Assembly: GCA_025175895.1 (NCBI GenBank)
Contig: CM045998.1
Span: 18,647,153 to 18,711,152, forward strand
From: Wurfbainia villosa
Taxonomy: Eukaryota; Streptophyta; Magnoliopsida; Zingiberales; Zingiberaceae
Length of the DNA: 64,000 nucleotides
Direction: 5' to 3'
The position numbers and the translations under genes are program-made. Positions 22,535 to 34,250 of this stretch are shown here, in pieces; positions within the stretch are counted from its first letter, which is position 1, and every line of letters starts with the position of its first letter. The notes beneath the pieces are model-generated. The model was not told the origin of the DNA. It made no database searches and was given only the letters and a program-made list of their open reading frames with translations.

Positions 22535-25500
22535 ATGACTTTCCAAGAGGGGTATAGCACGACGAGGCCTCTGTTCTTCGACGACAATGACTTCGACTAC
22601 TGGAAAGGTAGGATGAAATACTACCTTATGAACGATATTAAAAATTGATTTAGCGTTGTAGATGGATTCGAGAAGCCGGTCGATGAACACGGAGCGCCCA
22701 TTCCGACCAAGGATTGGACGAGGGACATGGCCAAGAAGGCTCAAGCCAATGCCAAAGCAACAACCACACTTCAATGTGGGTTGTCAAAAGAGCAACTAAG
22801 CAAGGTGGGGCCTTTTGAATCGGCGAAGGAGCTTTGGGAGAAGTTATTTGAGCTCAACGAGGGATCCAAGGAAATAAGAAGAGCCAAGAGAGATCTCTTA
22901 ATAGGCCAACTCCAAAGTTTCGCCATGAAGACCAATGCGACCGTGAGCCAAATGCACGGTCGCTTCAAGGAAGTAGTCAACGGACTACATGTGATAGGTG
23001 AGAAGGTCGACAACCGAGACCTTGTAAGGTATGTGCTACAAGCCTTCCCTAGAACAACCTTATGGGCTTCAATGGAGATTGTCTATAAGGTCTCTAGGGA
23101 TCTTTCTTTGGTTAAATTAGATGAGCTCTTTTGTGAATTTGAGTTGCACAAGCAAGCTAACACTTCATCCAAAGAGAAAGGTGTAGCTCTTTTTGGAGAA
23201 AAGAAGGAGAAGAAGAAGAAGGAGAAGAAAGAAGTGTCTTCCTCATCCGAATCCGAGGAAGATTCATCTGGTAGTGAAGATGAGCTATCGGCAAGCGAGG
23301 TGGCTCATTATGTCAAGAAGTTTGGTGGGAGGTCAAGGAAACTCACCAAGAAGGATGTGAGGAGGATGTTTCAATCCTCAAGAGGTAAGTCTTCTAGTAG
23401 TTCAACTCCTTCATCTAATGTTGTTTGCTATGGTTGCAATAAGAAGGGGCATATCAAGCCAAATTGCTCGGACTTAAAGAAGAAGGAGGAGAAAGAAAAG
23501 AAGCATAAGGAGAAGAAGGAAAAGAAGAAGAAGAAGAAGGAGGAGGCAATGGTGGCACAAACGTGGGACACACTAAGCTTGGAGGACTCTTCCGATGATG
23601 AAGAAGTGTGTCATGCCACCCGGAACCTAGCTCTCATGGCCTTGGAGGAGGAAGCCGGAAGCTCAAGTGAGGAGTCTTCATCCTCTTCTTCAAGTGACGA
23701 ATCATCATCTAGTGATGAAGAGGTAAACAACTCCCCTAGGGTAGATTTACTTTATAAAACTATCGCATGCCTTCAAAATGCCTTAAATAGATCAAAAACT
23801 AGGAATAAGGACTTAAAAGTAGAAATTAAGTCACTTAAAAATGTAGAACCACTTTGTGATGATACATGTACACTTAGAGATGAAAATGATGAATTAAGAA
23901 AAGAAATAGGTGAACTAAGAGCATGCTTAGAAAAAATTACAAATGACTCTAAATACCTAGATATGATAATTAAGGATCAAAGGGCTATTTACAACAAGGC
24001 CGGAATATGATATAGGCCTAAGGAAAAGGAGGTAGCATTTACATCTCTTGTTAGTAGAAAATCCACCTTTAAGAGCAAGGTTAGAAAGACTTGGGTTCCT
24101 AAGAAGTTTTTGATTGATGCTAGTGATCCTAAAATTTGGGTGCCTAAGGCTTGCATTTTTCATGTTGTATAGGTAGAAGAACCAAGCTTATGGATTGTTG
24201 ATAGTGGGTGCTCAAAACATATGACCGACGATGAGAGAAAATTTTCCACTATCAACCACACTAGCAAGGGAAAGGTGTCTTTTGGAAATAGTGACAAACT
24301 TAAGATTCTATGAAAAGACACAATTGAGGTATCCCCCAACCTTGCTATTCATAAAGTGTTGTTAGTTAAAAATATGAAATTTAATTTACTTAGTGTAAGT
24401 CAACTATGTGATGCCAATTTTGATGTTCAATTTGACTCTTTAAAATATTTCATAAGACACAAAACTTTAAATTATTGCATGTTAGTAGGTTTTAGGAAAT
24501 CAAATATATATTATGTTGATTTATCCTATACTACTAATGCTTCTACTAAGTGTCTTATTGCAAAGGAAGAGGAAAGTTGGCTTTGACATAGGAGGCTAGG
24601 GCACATCAATATGAAGAACATTGCCAAAATAGCCAAAATGAAGTTAGTCAAAGGGTTGCCAAAAGTCAAGTTTCTCAAGGACAAAATGTGTGATGCATGC
24701 CAAGAAGGGAAACAATCAAAAATATCACACAAAAGTAAAACTTTACTTAGTACCGCTTTACCTTTAGAACTATTGCATATGGATTTATTTGATTGTCATA
24801 GTACCCCTTCCATGATTGGTAGTAAATATTACTTAGTAATAGTAGATGATTTCTCTAGATTTACTTGGATATTTTTCATGAAAAATAAGGATGAAACCCT
24901 AGGAATAATCATAGGATTTAGCAAGAGAGTAGAGAATGAAAGAAAACTCAAAATCAATCGGATCCGTAGTGATCATGGTGGAGAGTTTGAGAATTCTAAT
25001 TTCTCAACCTTTTGCCTAGAACAAGGGTACAAGCACGAATTTTCTTGTCCTATAACACCCCAACAAAATGGGGTTGTGGAAAGGAAAAATCGTGCCCTAC
25101 AAGAAGCGGCTGGGACTATGCTAAATGCATATTCTTTACCTAGCTACTTGTGGGTGGAAGCGGTTAACACCGCTTGCTATATCCAAAATAGGGTTTTAAT
25201 TCATAGGTTTTTAGGAAAAACCCCATTTGAATTATGGAATGGTACAATTCTAACAATTCACTATTTTAAGGTCTTTGGATGCAAAGTTTATATTTTAAAC
25301 ACCAAAGACAACCTAGGCAAATTTGAGTCCAAAGCGGATGAGGGAATCCTAGTTGGATATTCATCCACTAGTGTAGGGTATAGAGTCTATAATAAAAGAA
25401 CACAAAAGATTGAGGAATCTTCAAATGTCCAATTTGATGAAACCTCTAATACATACCCTAGGAAATCCCCCATTGATGATGATATCAATGACAAAAATCA

Positions 25501-27295
25501 AGAAATTACCCAAAAATTTCAAGATTTAACTTTAGGGGGTAATGATCAAGGGGGATAATTAAATCAAGGGGGAATAAGAGGTGATTCCGATGATGAAAGA
25601 AGAATTGAGGATAATCATGCTCAAACTCAAGTTAATACACCTCCTAGAACAATAAGAGTTCATCAAAATTACCCTCTAGATCAAATTGTAGGTGAATTAT
25701 CTCAAGGAGTTAGGACTAGGTCATTTCATAGGGATCCCTCTAGTCATATAGCCCTAATCTCCCAAATTGAGCCCAAAACAATCAAAGACGCATTACTTGA
25801 TCTGGATTGGATCTTAGCAATGCAAGATGAATTGGCTCAATTTGAAAGAAGTCAAGTATGGGAGTTAGTTCCTAGACCTAATGACAACACCATCATTACT
25901 ACAAGATGGGTCATTAGGAACAAACTAGATGACCAAGGAAGTATTACTAGGAATAAGGCAAGGTTAGTTGCAAGGGACTTTAATCAAGTTGAAGGACTTG
26001 ACTATGATGAAACATATGCCCCGGTTGCTAGATTAGAGTCTATTAGGATCCTATTAGGGTATGCCTCTTATATGGGTTTCAAACTCCATCAAATGGATGT
26101 TAAATCGGCATTCCTAAATGGGTTCATTAAGGAAGAGGTATATGTAGAACAACCTCCCGGGTTTGAGAATATGGACTATCCAAACCATGTATACAAACTA
26201 AGAAAAGCATTGTATGGTTTGAAACAAGCTCCCCGGGCTTGGTATGAAAGATTATCATCTTTCTTAATCTCTAAGGATTTTAAGAGGGGTAGTATAGATC
26301 AAACTCTATTTATAAAGTCAACATCAAAGGAAATCTTTGTAGCCCAAGTATATGTTGATGACATTATCTTTGGGTCAACAAATGATGAACTTCTTCAAGA
26401 CTTTATTAAGAATATGAAAAATGAGTTTGAGATGAGTCTAGTTGGGGAACTGAATTTCTTCCTAGGATTACAAGTCAAATAAACAAGTGAAGGAATTTAT
26501 ATTTACCAAACTAAATATGCTAAGGAAATGATTAAAAAATTTAGTTTGGAAAATACTAAAATAGTGTCAACCCCAATGACAACTAGTACAAAAATAGATA
26601 GTGATCATGAAGGAAAACAAATTGACCTTACACTCTATAGGAGTATGATTGGCAGTCTCTTGTACCTAACCGCTAGTAGACCTGATATATTATTTGCGGT
26701 TGGTATGTGTGCTAGGTACCAATCATGTGCCAAAGAATCTCATTTTGTTGCCGTTAAGAGAATCTTAAGATATATTAAAGGCACACTAAATGTAGGACTA
26801 TGGTACCCTAGGACTAGGTCTTTTGATTTGGTTGGGTACACCGATTCCGATTATTCCAGTTGCAAATTAGATCGGAAGAGTACTAGTGGTGGATGCCAAT
26901 TCCTTGGGTCCTCCCTAGTTAGTTGGAGTAGTCGGAAGCAACCTTGTGTTGCCCTATCCACCATCGAGGCCGAGTATGTGGCTATGGGTGGTTGTGTAGC
27001 TCAACTAATATGGATGAAACATACTTTAGAGGACTATGAGCTATCTTACTCCAACATTAAAGTATTTTGTGATAATGTGAGCACCATAAATTTAACCAAA
27101 AATCCGGTGCATCACTCTAGGACCAAGCACATTGAAGAAAAACATCACTTCATTAGGGATCATGTGGCTAAGGGGGATATTGAGATCAATTACATTGAAT
27201 CTAAGTCCAACCTAGCCGACATCTTTACCAAGCCTCTCTCCGAAGTAGAATTTTCATCACTTAGGAGAGAACTTGGGATGTGCTTAGTTGAATAA
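22535..27295 (+). pseudogene. Sirevirus gag-pol polyprotein, single frame with seven nonsense codons
   Basis: One frame of 1587 codons from ATG 22535 to TAA 27293-27295. Gag opens MTFQEGYSTTRPLFFDDNDF. The CCHC knuckle CYGCNKKGHIKPNC is at 23426-23467, between lysine-rich and serine/acidic tracts, followed by a coiled coil. Protease (WIVDSGCSKHMT) is near 24190. The integrase HHCC block starts HRRLGHIN at 24587 and ends with CDAC. The D-D-E core includes HMDLFD, RSDHGGEFEN and NGVVERKN. Reverse transcriptase follows, with YVDD at 26351-26362, then RNase H (GYTDSDYSSC, STIEAEYVAM). Stops are at 22646, 24008, 24170, 24311, 24584, 25556 and 26480. No frameshift is needed, so decay is by point mutation. 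The original would have encoded a full Copia enzyme set. Confidence 0.92.
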
Positions 27296-28435
27296 AGGTG
27301 TAGGTTTGCATGATCCTATAGAAATTCTAGGATTTATACCTTTAAGCATCTCACAAAATACCTAAGAAACCATGATTTTTGTATTGAGCCACTTAGACAA
27401 TATGTGAGATGTTAGAAAGATGCACTTGGTTCATCATGCTTGTTATGATGCATTATTATGGACCAAAGTGTCATCTAGAGACATTAATCCTTCATTGGAC
27501 CAATCATTGGGAAGGTTTATACACAATTGATGTGCATATAGCTCCAAGAATATGATTGGAAATGTCAAATAAAACATGATTTAAACTATGTTTATCATAT
27601 TTTGAAAAATAATTTTCAAGTGGAACACAAATGTGATACAAAGTTTGCAAAAATATTAGAACTTTTGTTAGTTTCCAAGTTTGTATCAGTCTTGAAATCT
27701 GGAAAACATATATTTTTCAAATTATTTTTCCTTGATAAAGAATGATTTCAAAAATGTGTACATAAAATTTCATGATTTTTTGAGATTTCTAGAATTTCTA
27801 ACGCATTTCTGAAGTTGGGCTGAAAAGGTTGAAATTCGGACTTCAGGCATATCAGTCGACTGCATTAGAAACCAGTCGATTGATACATTGTGTTTTCTAA
27901 AAAATAGCTCTATTTCCTGGTGTTTAGTGTATCTTTGATGTCCTAAAACTACGACATGATAATCTTTATTATAAAAAAGTTTTTAGGACTGTGTGATGCA
28001 ATATTTTAGGGGGAGTTTCATCATATAAACTTTTTCATCCCCTTAACTTATATTGTTGGTGCAAAGTTAGGATTTAACCTCCAATATTTTGATAGGCTTT
28101 GCTCCACATGTCTTTCATTAATCATGAACTATATCTTGGATTAAGGGGGAGCTTAACTTCAACTTTATACCTTAGTTCAAGATACAACAAATTTCACTCT
28201 TTCATGCAAATTTATGTATTCTTCTCTTTTTGATGTTCGTCAAAGGGGGAGAAGGAATGTTTAAGTTAGAATTCATATTGGAAATATGATGGAAATATGA
28301 TTATGTGCATGAATGTTTAAGTTAGAATTTATATTGAAAATATGATGGAAATATGATTATGTGCATGAATAGAATCCATATTGGAAATATGATTATGTTC
28401 ATGTTTTAAAGACCTAACTTAAATGATTGCCAAAC
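27296..28435 (+). other. Non-coding region between RNase H and 3' LTR of the Sirevirus
   Basis: About 1.14 kb with no ORF of note and no envelope-like gene. Purine tracts such as TTTTAGGGGGAGTTTC near 28005, GGATTAAGGGGGAGCTT near 28140 and CAAAGGGGGAGAAGG near 28240 look like extra polypurine tracts. A direct repeat of about 58 bp (GGAAATATGATTATGTGCAT units) lies at 28260-28400. Confidence 0.7.
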
Positions 28436-28452
28436 ATCAAAAAAGGGGAGAT
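28436..28452 (+). other. Polypurine tract of the Sirevirus
   Basis: CATCAAAAAAGGGGAGAT immediately before the 3' LTR. It is nearly identical to the tract of family A elements, which suggests the same replication machinery can use both. Confidence 0.85.
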
Positions 28453-29615
28453 TGTTAGTACAACAATGCCCCAAGCATTTATATGTTTTGATGTTTGGAT
28501 AATTATCTAAGTTAGGCAATAACTTGTGATCTAATTGTGAATATGTTTAAGTGACAGAAAAATCCAAGTATGAAGACTTGGTAAAGGCAAAGTCCAAGTG
28601 TGATCTTGGCAAAGGAAGTCCAAAGGCAAGTCTTGGCAGTGTAAGTCCAAGAATGTAGTCTTGGCGGCATAAAATCCAAGCACGCTTTGGCAAAGGGAAA
28701 CCCCAAGACATGACAAAACCGAAGAAAGCTCTTGGAAGCAGGCACAAAGGATGAACATGTCGCGGACTCGGAGGGATCTTGGAGGCACAAGGCTTAAGGA
28801 AGAGCTAGAAGGTTGAGTCTAGGTTTAAGGAGTCAATTCAAGTATGAATTATTCATACTTGACGAGTATCAGTCGACTGATATGATGTATCAGTCGACTG
28901 TTAGGGTGCTCTACTAAGTCGGTGAAAAAGCCGACGTGAGCGATCGGCTCGGTCGTGCTGCCAATCGATGATGTCCCCATCGCCGATCACATCGATCGGT
29001 GATCAAGTCGACGACAAGCACAAAATGGAGTCTCACTCGACTCCGCACGGTGATCACTTGACTGATCGCTTCATCAGTCGACTGATGAAGTGATCAGTCA
29101 ACTGATCAGGCAACTGTTGGAAATGGCGGCTACGTATCTCTACGGATTTACTTTGTCAAAAGCCGTTGGCTTCGACGATAGTCGACTGATGTTGTACATT
29201 AGTCGACTGATCGTGGCCCAATGGGAAAAGCATCCCTCTCTCTATAATAAGAGGGCTTGTGGTGGTTGAAGGGGTTAATGCTTACTTTGTGATCATCATT
29301 TCAAGCCTCCACGAATTTTCCAAGCTTTCTAGTGTTTTAATTCCCCTCCTCCTCTCAAAACTTCATATTCATCCTTTGTAAGAAGAGGAGAGTTGTTGTA
29401 AAAAGAAATCTTCATAGTGAGATTGCTTAGGGTTGATCCACCTTAAGGATCGCCGTGGAGTAGGAGCATTATCTCCGAACCACGTAAAGGATTTGTGTTA
29501 GCATTGTGTTTTCATTTCCTTTATTATTATTGTTTTTGTTTGTGCTTCCGCTAATCTTTTTGTAGAAACGAAAACAAACTATTCACCCCCTCTAGCGTTC
29601 CAATGATCTCCTACA
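28453..29615 (+). repeat. 3' LTR of the Sirevirus
   Basis: 1163 bp, TGTTAGTACAACAATGCC to ATCTCCTACA. It is longer than the 5' LTR partly because of a short duplication containing an extra CAGTCGACTG unit near 28870-28895. The TATA-like box is TATAATAAG at about 29243. It is followed by CTAGC. Confidence 0.9.
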
Positions 29616-29620
29616 CTAGC

Positions 29621-30590
29621 ATCATCAGTCGACTGCCATACTGAAACAGTCGATTGATCTCTGATTTTCAGAAATCAATTTTTCAGAAAACAAAATTCAT
29701 AAATTCATAAGTAAATATACATAATTTGAAAAATCATGAAACTTCATATGTATAATACTTATATGAAATACAATGGGTGAAAAATAGTTTGAAAATTAAA
29801 TGCCCATTAAAATAAGAGATTGATACAAAGTTCAAAACTATTGAAACTTTCAATATTTTTGACCTACTTTGTATCAACTTTTTCAATGGTGATTGCTATC
29901 AAAAGACAAACTTCACCAAGGTTTTCTAAAATAATTTTAAAATATTTTTAAAAACCTATTTTGAACCATGTACTATGGGCTAGATGTACATGACTTGTAC
30001 ATTAGCTTTCCTCATGATTCATCATTATTATTTAATGAGTTCTAAGTTCAATATGATGTACTAAATAAGCACATGAACTTAACTCATTTCCTAGCATCTC
30101 ACATATGTCTAGGGTGTATGAAAAATAGACAAGTCAATTTAATGCTATTGTGAGATGTGGGTTTAGGGTTATTAGGGTTTCATTCATGTTCTAGGCAACT
30201 CTACTTGATTCCCTTATACATGGGACTTCAAATCATGTCATTGTCTTTAAATCAATTTTAATTAACCTTAAATGCATGAATGATGATTATGGCATATAAT
30301 GATAGTATAAATAAACATGTATCAATATTCATGATGTCATGGCATATGAATACAATCTAAATATGAACATGACATAAAACTTAACCCTAAACATTATCAT
30401 GACATTTTATATGATTAAGAAGAGCTATGATGTCATGGCAAGGCATAATAAACATACACATCAACCAAGACACATAATTTGCAAAAACAAAATATTTCAT
30501 TTAACATAAAGTCATTCCTATAATCAAAATAGATGTTCAAACACTCAGCCTCACTATGAAAATAAAGAAAATACATAAACGTTGTCCTAA
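29621..30590 (-). other. Non-coding internal region of the large pol-less element (continued)
   Basis: Reverse-oriented counterpart of the family A region seen at 12250-13100. It contains the ATGATGTCATGGCAT-type words (30290-30440) and AAAATCATGAAACTTCATATG near 29730. No gene. It leads into the 3' end of the envelope-like ORF. Confidence 0.7.
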
Positions 30591-30591
30591 A

Positions 30592-30950
30592 CTACCATCC
30601 ACCAGAGTCATCTGCCAGAGGTGGTAGAGGAGGTGGAGGATGCTGACTCAGGGCCCAACTCCGCATCATCTCGAGCTGGCACTGCTCAATTTAACTCAGC
30701 TGGTAGGCAATGGAGGACTGGCCTAAGCTGAGCTCCTCTAATCGCGTGTCAACCTCCTCATGAAAATCCTCAAATCTGGTCTCCAAGCATGCAAAGCACT
30801 CTGAGAGACCCTTCGCAGATACATCTGGGAGCATGGGGTCATCCTCCTCAGTAGCTCCCTCGCCATGCTCTGAGTTGGTTCTCTATACTCCCCAGCTGGC
30901 TAATGCTGAGCTGGCCACTCCATCCTCCCAGGCCTTGTCCGCATGCTGAC
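30592..30950 (-). pseudogene. C-terminal part of envelope-like / plant-transposon ORF
   Basis: On the minus strand this reads an acidic stretch (GEGATEEDDPMLPDVS), then a helical segment (CFACLETRFEDFHEEVDTRLEEL), one in-frame stop, then a proline-rich tail ending at a TAG (plus 30592-30594). The frame is the continuation of the ORF at 37667-38420. The two parts are separated by the gag-only element at 30951-37661. Such a coiled, acidic and proline-rich tail is usual in the third ORF of plant LTR elements that carry a Transposase_32-type domain. The assignment rests mostly on the N-terminal part. Confidence 0.55.
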
Positions 30951-32497
30951 TGTTGGTACAATCATCCTAGGTCACGATTGACCAGACTCAAGTTTGACTC
31001 AAGTAGTGGTTTGATGTTAGTGTTTTGATGTTTGACATTAATGTTTGACAATGAGTTGACCATTGTTTGATAATGTATTGACTATATGATTGACATGGGG
31101 TTGACCATATGATGGAGAAGTCCAAGTGGGACACTTGGCAATGGAAAGTCCAAGTCTTGTGTACTTGGCATGGAAAGTCCAAGTCTTGGATACTTGGCAT
31201 GGAAAGTCCAAGCATGGATCTTGGCAAGGGAAAGTCCAAGCTTGAGTCTTGGCAATTGAAAAGTCCAACATGGTTTAGCATGGAAAGTCCAAGCATGGGT
31301 CTTGGTAGGGAAAGTCCAAGCTTGAGTCTTGGCAAATGGAAAGTCCAACATGGGTTGACAAGGAAAGTCCAAGGGTTGATATTGGTGGTGTAAAGTCCAA
31401 GCGGGATTCTTGGCAGGATAAGTCCAATGGTTTGGCAGCGTAAAATTCAAGCGGTAGTCTTGGCAGCGTAAGCACAAATGTGCCTTGGCGGTATAGACCA
31501 ACTTAGCATGACAATAGCCGATAGAAGCACCTGAAGGCTAGCATATGAATAAACAAGTCATGGATGACTTGGAGAGATCCGATAGGCTTGAGGATGATGG
31601 AGGTGGCTAGAAAGCTTAGGTCTAGGCTAAGGGTGGTCTAGCAAGTATGAAGGCATCATACTTGGGGTTAAACCTCATGGTTGAGGTTATCAATCGACTG
31701 GGGCTTTGGACCAGTCGATCGGTCAAGTGTTTTGACACTTGGCAGGCGAGTTGACTCTGGGCAGTCGACTATTGTGAGTCGACTGGTGTTCGACTGCGGC
31801 AAATAGCCTTGGCAGTCGACTGATGGCTTGAGCAGTCGACTGCCATGGATGGAACTCAACTGCTGGTACTCAGAATGCTTGGTAGCCGACTGATCATTCG
31901 GCTACGAGGTTGGCAGTCGACTGTCAGTGTAATCGTTGGCTTGAATGCTGACTTGGATTAAGTCCGTTGTGAGACAACGACACTGTTGGCAGTTGACTGC
32001 CAGACACGAAATCATCTTTAAAAGGAGCTCGAGGAGAAGATTTTTGGCATGGTTCTTTTGGGCGATTTGCTGTTACAATTCAGGGTTTCCAAGTGCAGCT
32101 AAAGCAACCAAATAAGCAAGTATCCAAAAGCTCATTTGTAAAGTTTTCTTTACGTATTTTTGTATATTTCACTTGTAATTACTTGTATTTCTTTTGTATT
32201 ACTTTTGTAATCCTTGTACGAGATTTCTACATCTCTGACTTGTTGTTGAGAAAGAGTGTATTGGTTTAGTGGTGGTGTTTACATCGCTAGGGCTCATTCG
32301 AGCTCAATCCGTGGAGTAGGAACCCTAAGGTTCCGAACGACATTATATCATCGTGTCATTGTGTTTGGGTGCTTGTGTTTTTTGTTATTGCTTTATTTTC
32401 ACTACGCATAACAAGTTTTGTTGCAAGCATGAACAAATTCCGTCGAACGACGAAGACGCGCTATTCACCCCCCTCTAGCGACATCCAATCCCTAACA
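30951..32497 (+). repeat. 5' LTR of family A copy 3
   Basis: 1547 bp with the AAGTCCAAG/CTTGG array (31108-31470), GTCGACTG palindromes (31690-31925), a TATA-like TTTAAAAGGAGC near 32013, the block GTGGAGTAGGAACCCTAAGG near 32312, and the end CTCTAGCGACATCC...CCTAACA. Confidence 0.9.
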
Positions 32498-32499
32498 AG

Positions 32500-32511
32500 T
32501 GGTATCAGAGC
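32500..32511 (+). other. Primer-binding site of family A copy 3
   Basis: TGGTATCAGAGC, the exact plant Copia match to the 3' end of initiator methionine tRNA, two bases past the LTR. Confidence 0.9.
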
Positions 32512-32565
32512 GAGGCCGCTCTTCAAGGTTTAACAACTAAGGGAGAACGCTAGAGGAAGAAGATA

Positions 32566-34250
32566 GTGATTGAAGAAAGATTGGGGGGTGACATCAATGT
32601 GTCGTCGTCATACGAACTCTATGGAGCCAAGGATTTTAATATATGGGCGATAAGAATGAAATATTTTCTAATGTGTGATTATGACAATTGGATTAGTGTT
32701 TTAGTAGGGTTCGATGCTCCTAAGGATGAGAATGGGAAAATACTCAAGAAGAAGAAGTGGAGCGAGGAGCAAATCTGATACTACAACATAAACAATAAGG
32801 TAATGGGTATATTACTTAGTGTAATTTCTAATGATATTTTGATCAAGATAGGAGATTGTAAAGACGCCAAGGCCCTTTGGATCAAGTTGGTGAAATATCA
32901 TGAAGAACCCTCAACGACTCAAGAAATAGAGGAGCCCAAGGAACAAGAACCATCATCGGTTCAATTGGAGGAAGAGCCCGAAGAAGAAAGCTCATCCTCA
33001 CAAGAAAGTGAGGATTCGGAGATCGAGAGGTGTTCGACATCCGAGGAGGAAGAAGAAGTAGAAGAATCAGAGGAGGCCTCCACCTCTAGGATTGAGGGGG
33101 AGGAGAGACCATCCACTCCGGAGCATAAAAAAGAAGCTTCTACCTCTGGTCGAGAAGATGAAGAAGCTCAAAATCCCACCACCGACCTAGGTAACTCAAG
33201 TAATTTAGTTAAAAATAAAGATCATATAATTTTCTTTGAGTGTAGGGAAGCCAAACATTACAAGAGTAAGTACCCGAAAAGAGTCAAGAAGCCTCAACCG
33301 ACGCTAAAGGTCAAGGATGCCGGTGTCCCCACCAAGAAGATCAAGGAGCACGTGGTGTGCTTCAAGTGCCAACAACCGGAGCATTATAGGAGTCAATGCC
33401 CTAGGGGGAAGAAGGAAGTCCAAGAAGGAGCATCATATATAGGGGGAGCTTCTAAAGCAAACCCTAAGGTAAAATTTAGTAATGCACCTTCCCTATTTTA
33501 TAATGAAAAGAATGCTAGAAATAATTTAAATACTCTTGCTATTGTTCATAAAGAGCATGTTAAAAATAGGCTCTATTGTTTAGGTGCTAAGCATGTTAAT
33601 TTTAGAAATAAGGAGAAATTTGGGACTAATATCTCTAAAACAATCCTACTTGGGGAAACTATTAGGAAAGTAGAAAACCATTTAGGCATTAACCCTAAGA
33701 AGGGTAGGCATATGTCTAGAAGAAATGGTAATGCCCAAAGATTAAATGAAAACTCAAAAATTGGGCAATTAGAATTGGAAAATCAAGTCTTGAGGTCAAG
33801 ACTTGACAAATTAAAAAAGACCCTTAGGAAAATACAAAATCAAATTATGGTCAAAGCCTAGAGTCTAGGAGGCAAGGCTCATCTATGGGCAAGAAAGGCT
33901 TGAGCCACAAGCCTAGGTCCAAGGTAGATAAGCCTACCTATCATAATGTTTCATTCAATTATGGAACACAACCTAGGTCTAGGAAGACCAAGGTTACTAG
34001 GGAAGTTATCCTTAAGGGTAACCAAGGTGTGTGTCTAGTGGCTAAGGTTTCAAGGAAATCTAGGGAAGCCACTAAGAAGGTTAAAAGGGGAGTCACCCCT
34101 AGAATTAACCTAGGCAAGACCCAAATGACCAAGGCTTCTAAGCCTAGGAGGGTCATTAAGAGGGTATCTAGGGAAGTTATCCCTAAGGAATACCTAGTAA
34201 ACCCAAGGAGCTCCAATAGGTATTAGGTTCCTAGGAGCATGATCGATTCA
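32566..34250 (+). pseudogene. gag of family A copy 3
   Basis: The frame opens at ATG 32566 (MIEERLGGDINVSSSYELYG, then FNIWAIRMKYFL), an N-terminus distinct from copy 2. One TGA at 32776 interrupts it, and the frame continues to 33861. It contains DAKALWIKLVKYHEE, a long Glu/Ser-rich spacer, and a first zinc knuckle that has lost two of three Cys (FFECREAKHYKSKY, near 33235). The second knuckle is intact (CFKCQQPEHYRSQC, near 33358). The coiled coil (KIGQLELENQVLRSRLDKLK) lies near 33760. A frameshift near 33862 moves the basic C-terminus to another frame (33885-34226), ending in the family NPRSSNRY/VIDSR region. No pol domain follows. Confidence 0.85.

Larger units (their letters stand above)
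21369..29615 (+). mobile_element. Full-length Sirevirus-type Copia retrotransposon
   Basis: 8247 bp between target duplications CTAGC (21364-21368 and 29616-29620). LTRs lie at 21369-22480 and 28453-29615, a Met-tRNA-type PBS at 22483, one gag-pol reading frame at 22535-27295, a 1.16-kb non-coding 3' region and a polypurine tract at about 28436-28452. Within roughly 215 aligned bases of the R/U5 part the two LTRs differ at seven sites by eye, so this is the youngest element whose age can be judged here. The RT motifs FGSTNDELLQDFIKNM and MSLVGELNFFLGLQ are typical of the Sirevirus (SIRE/Maximus) lineage. Confidence 0.9.
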
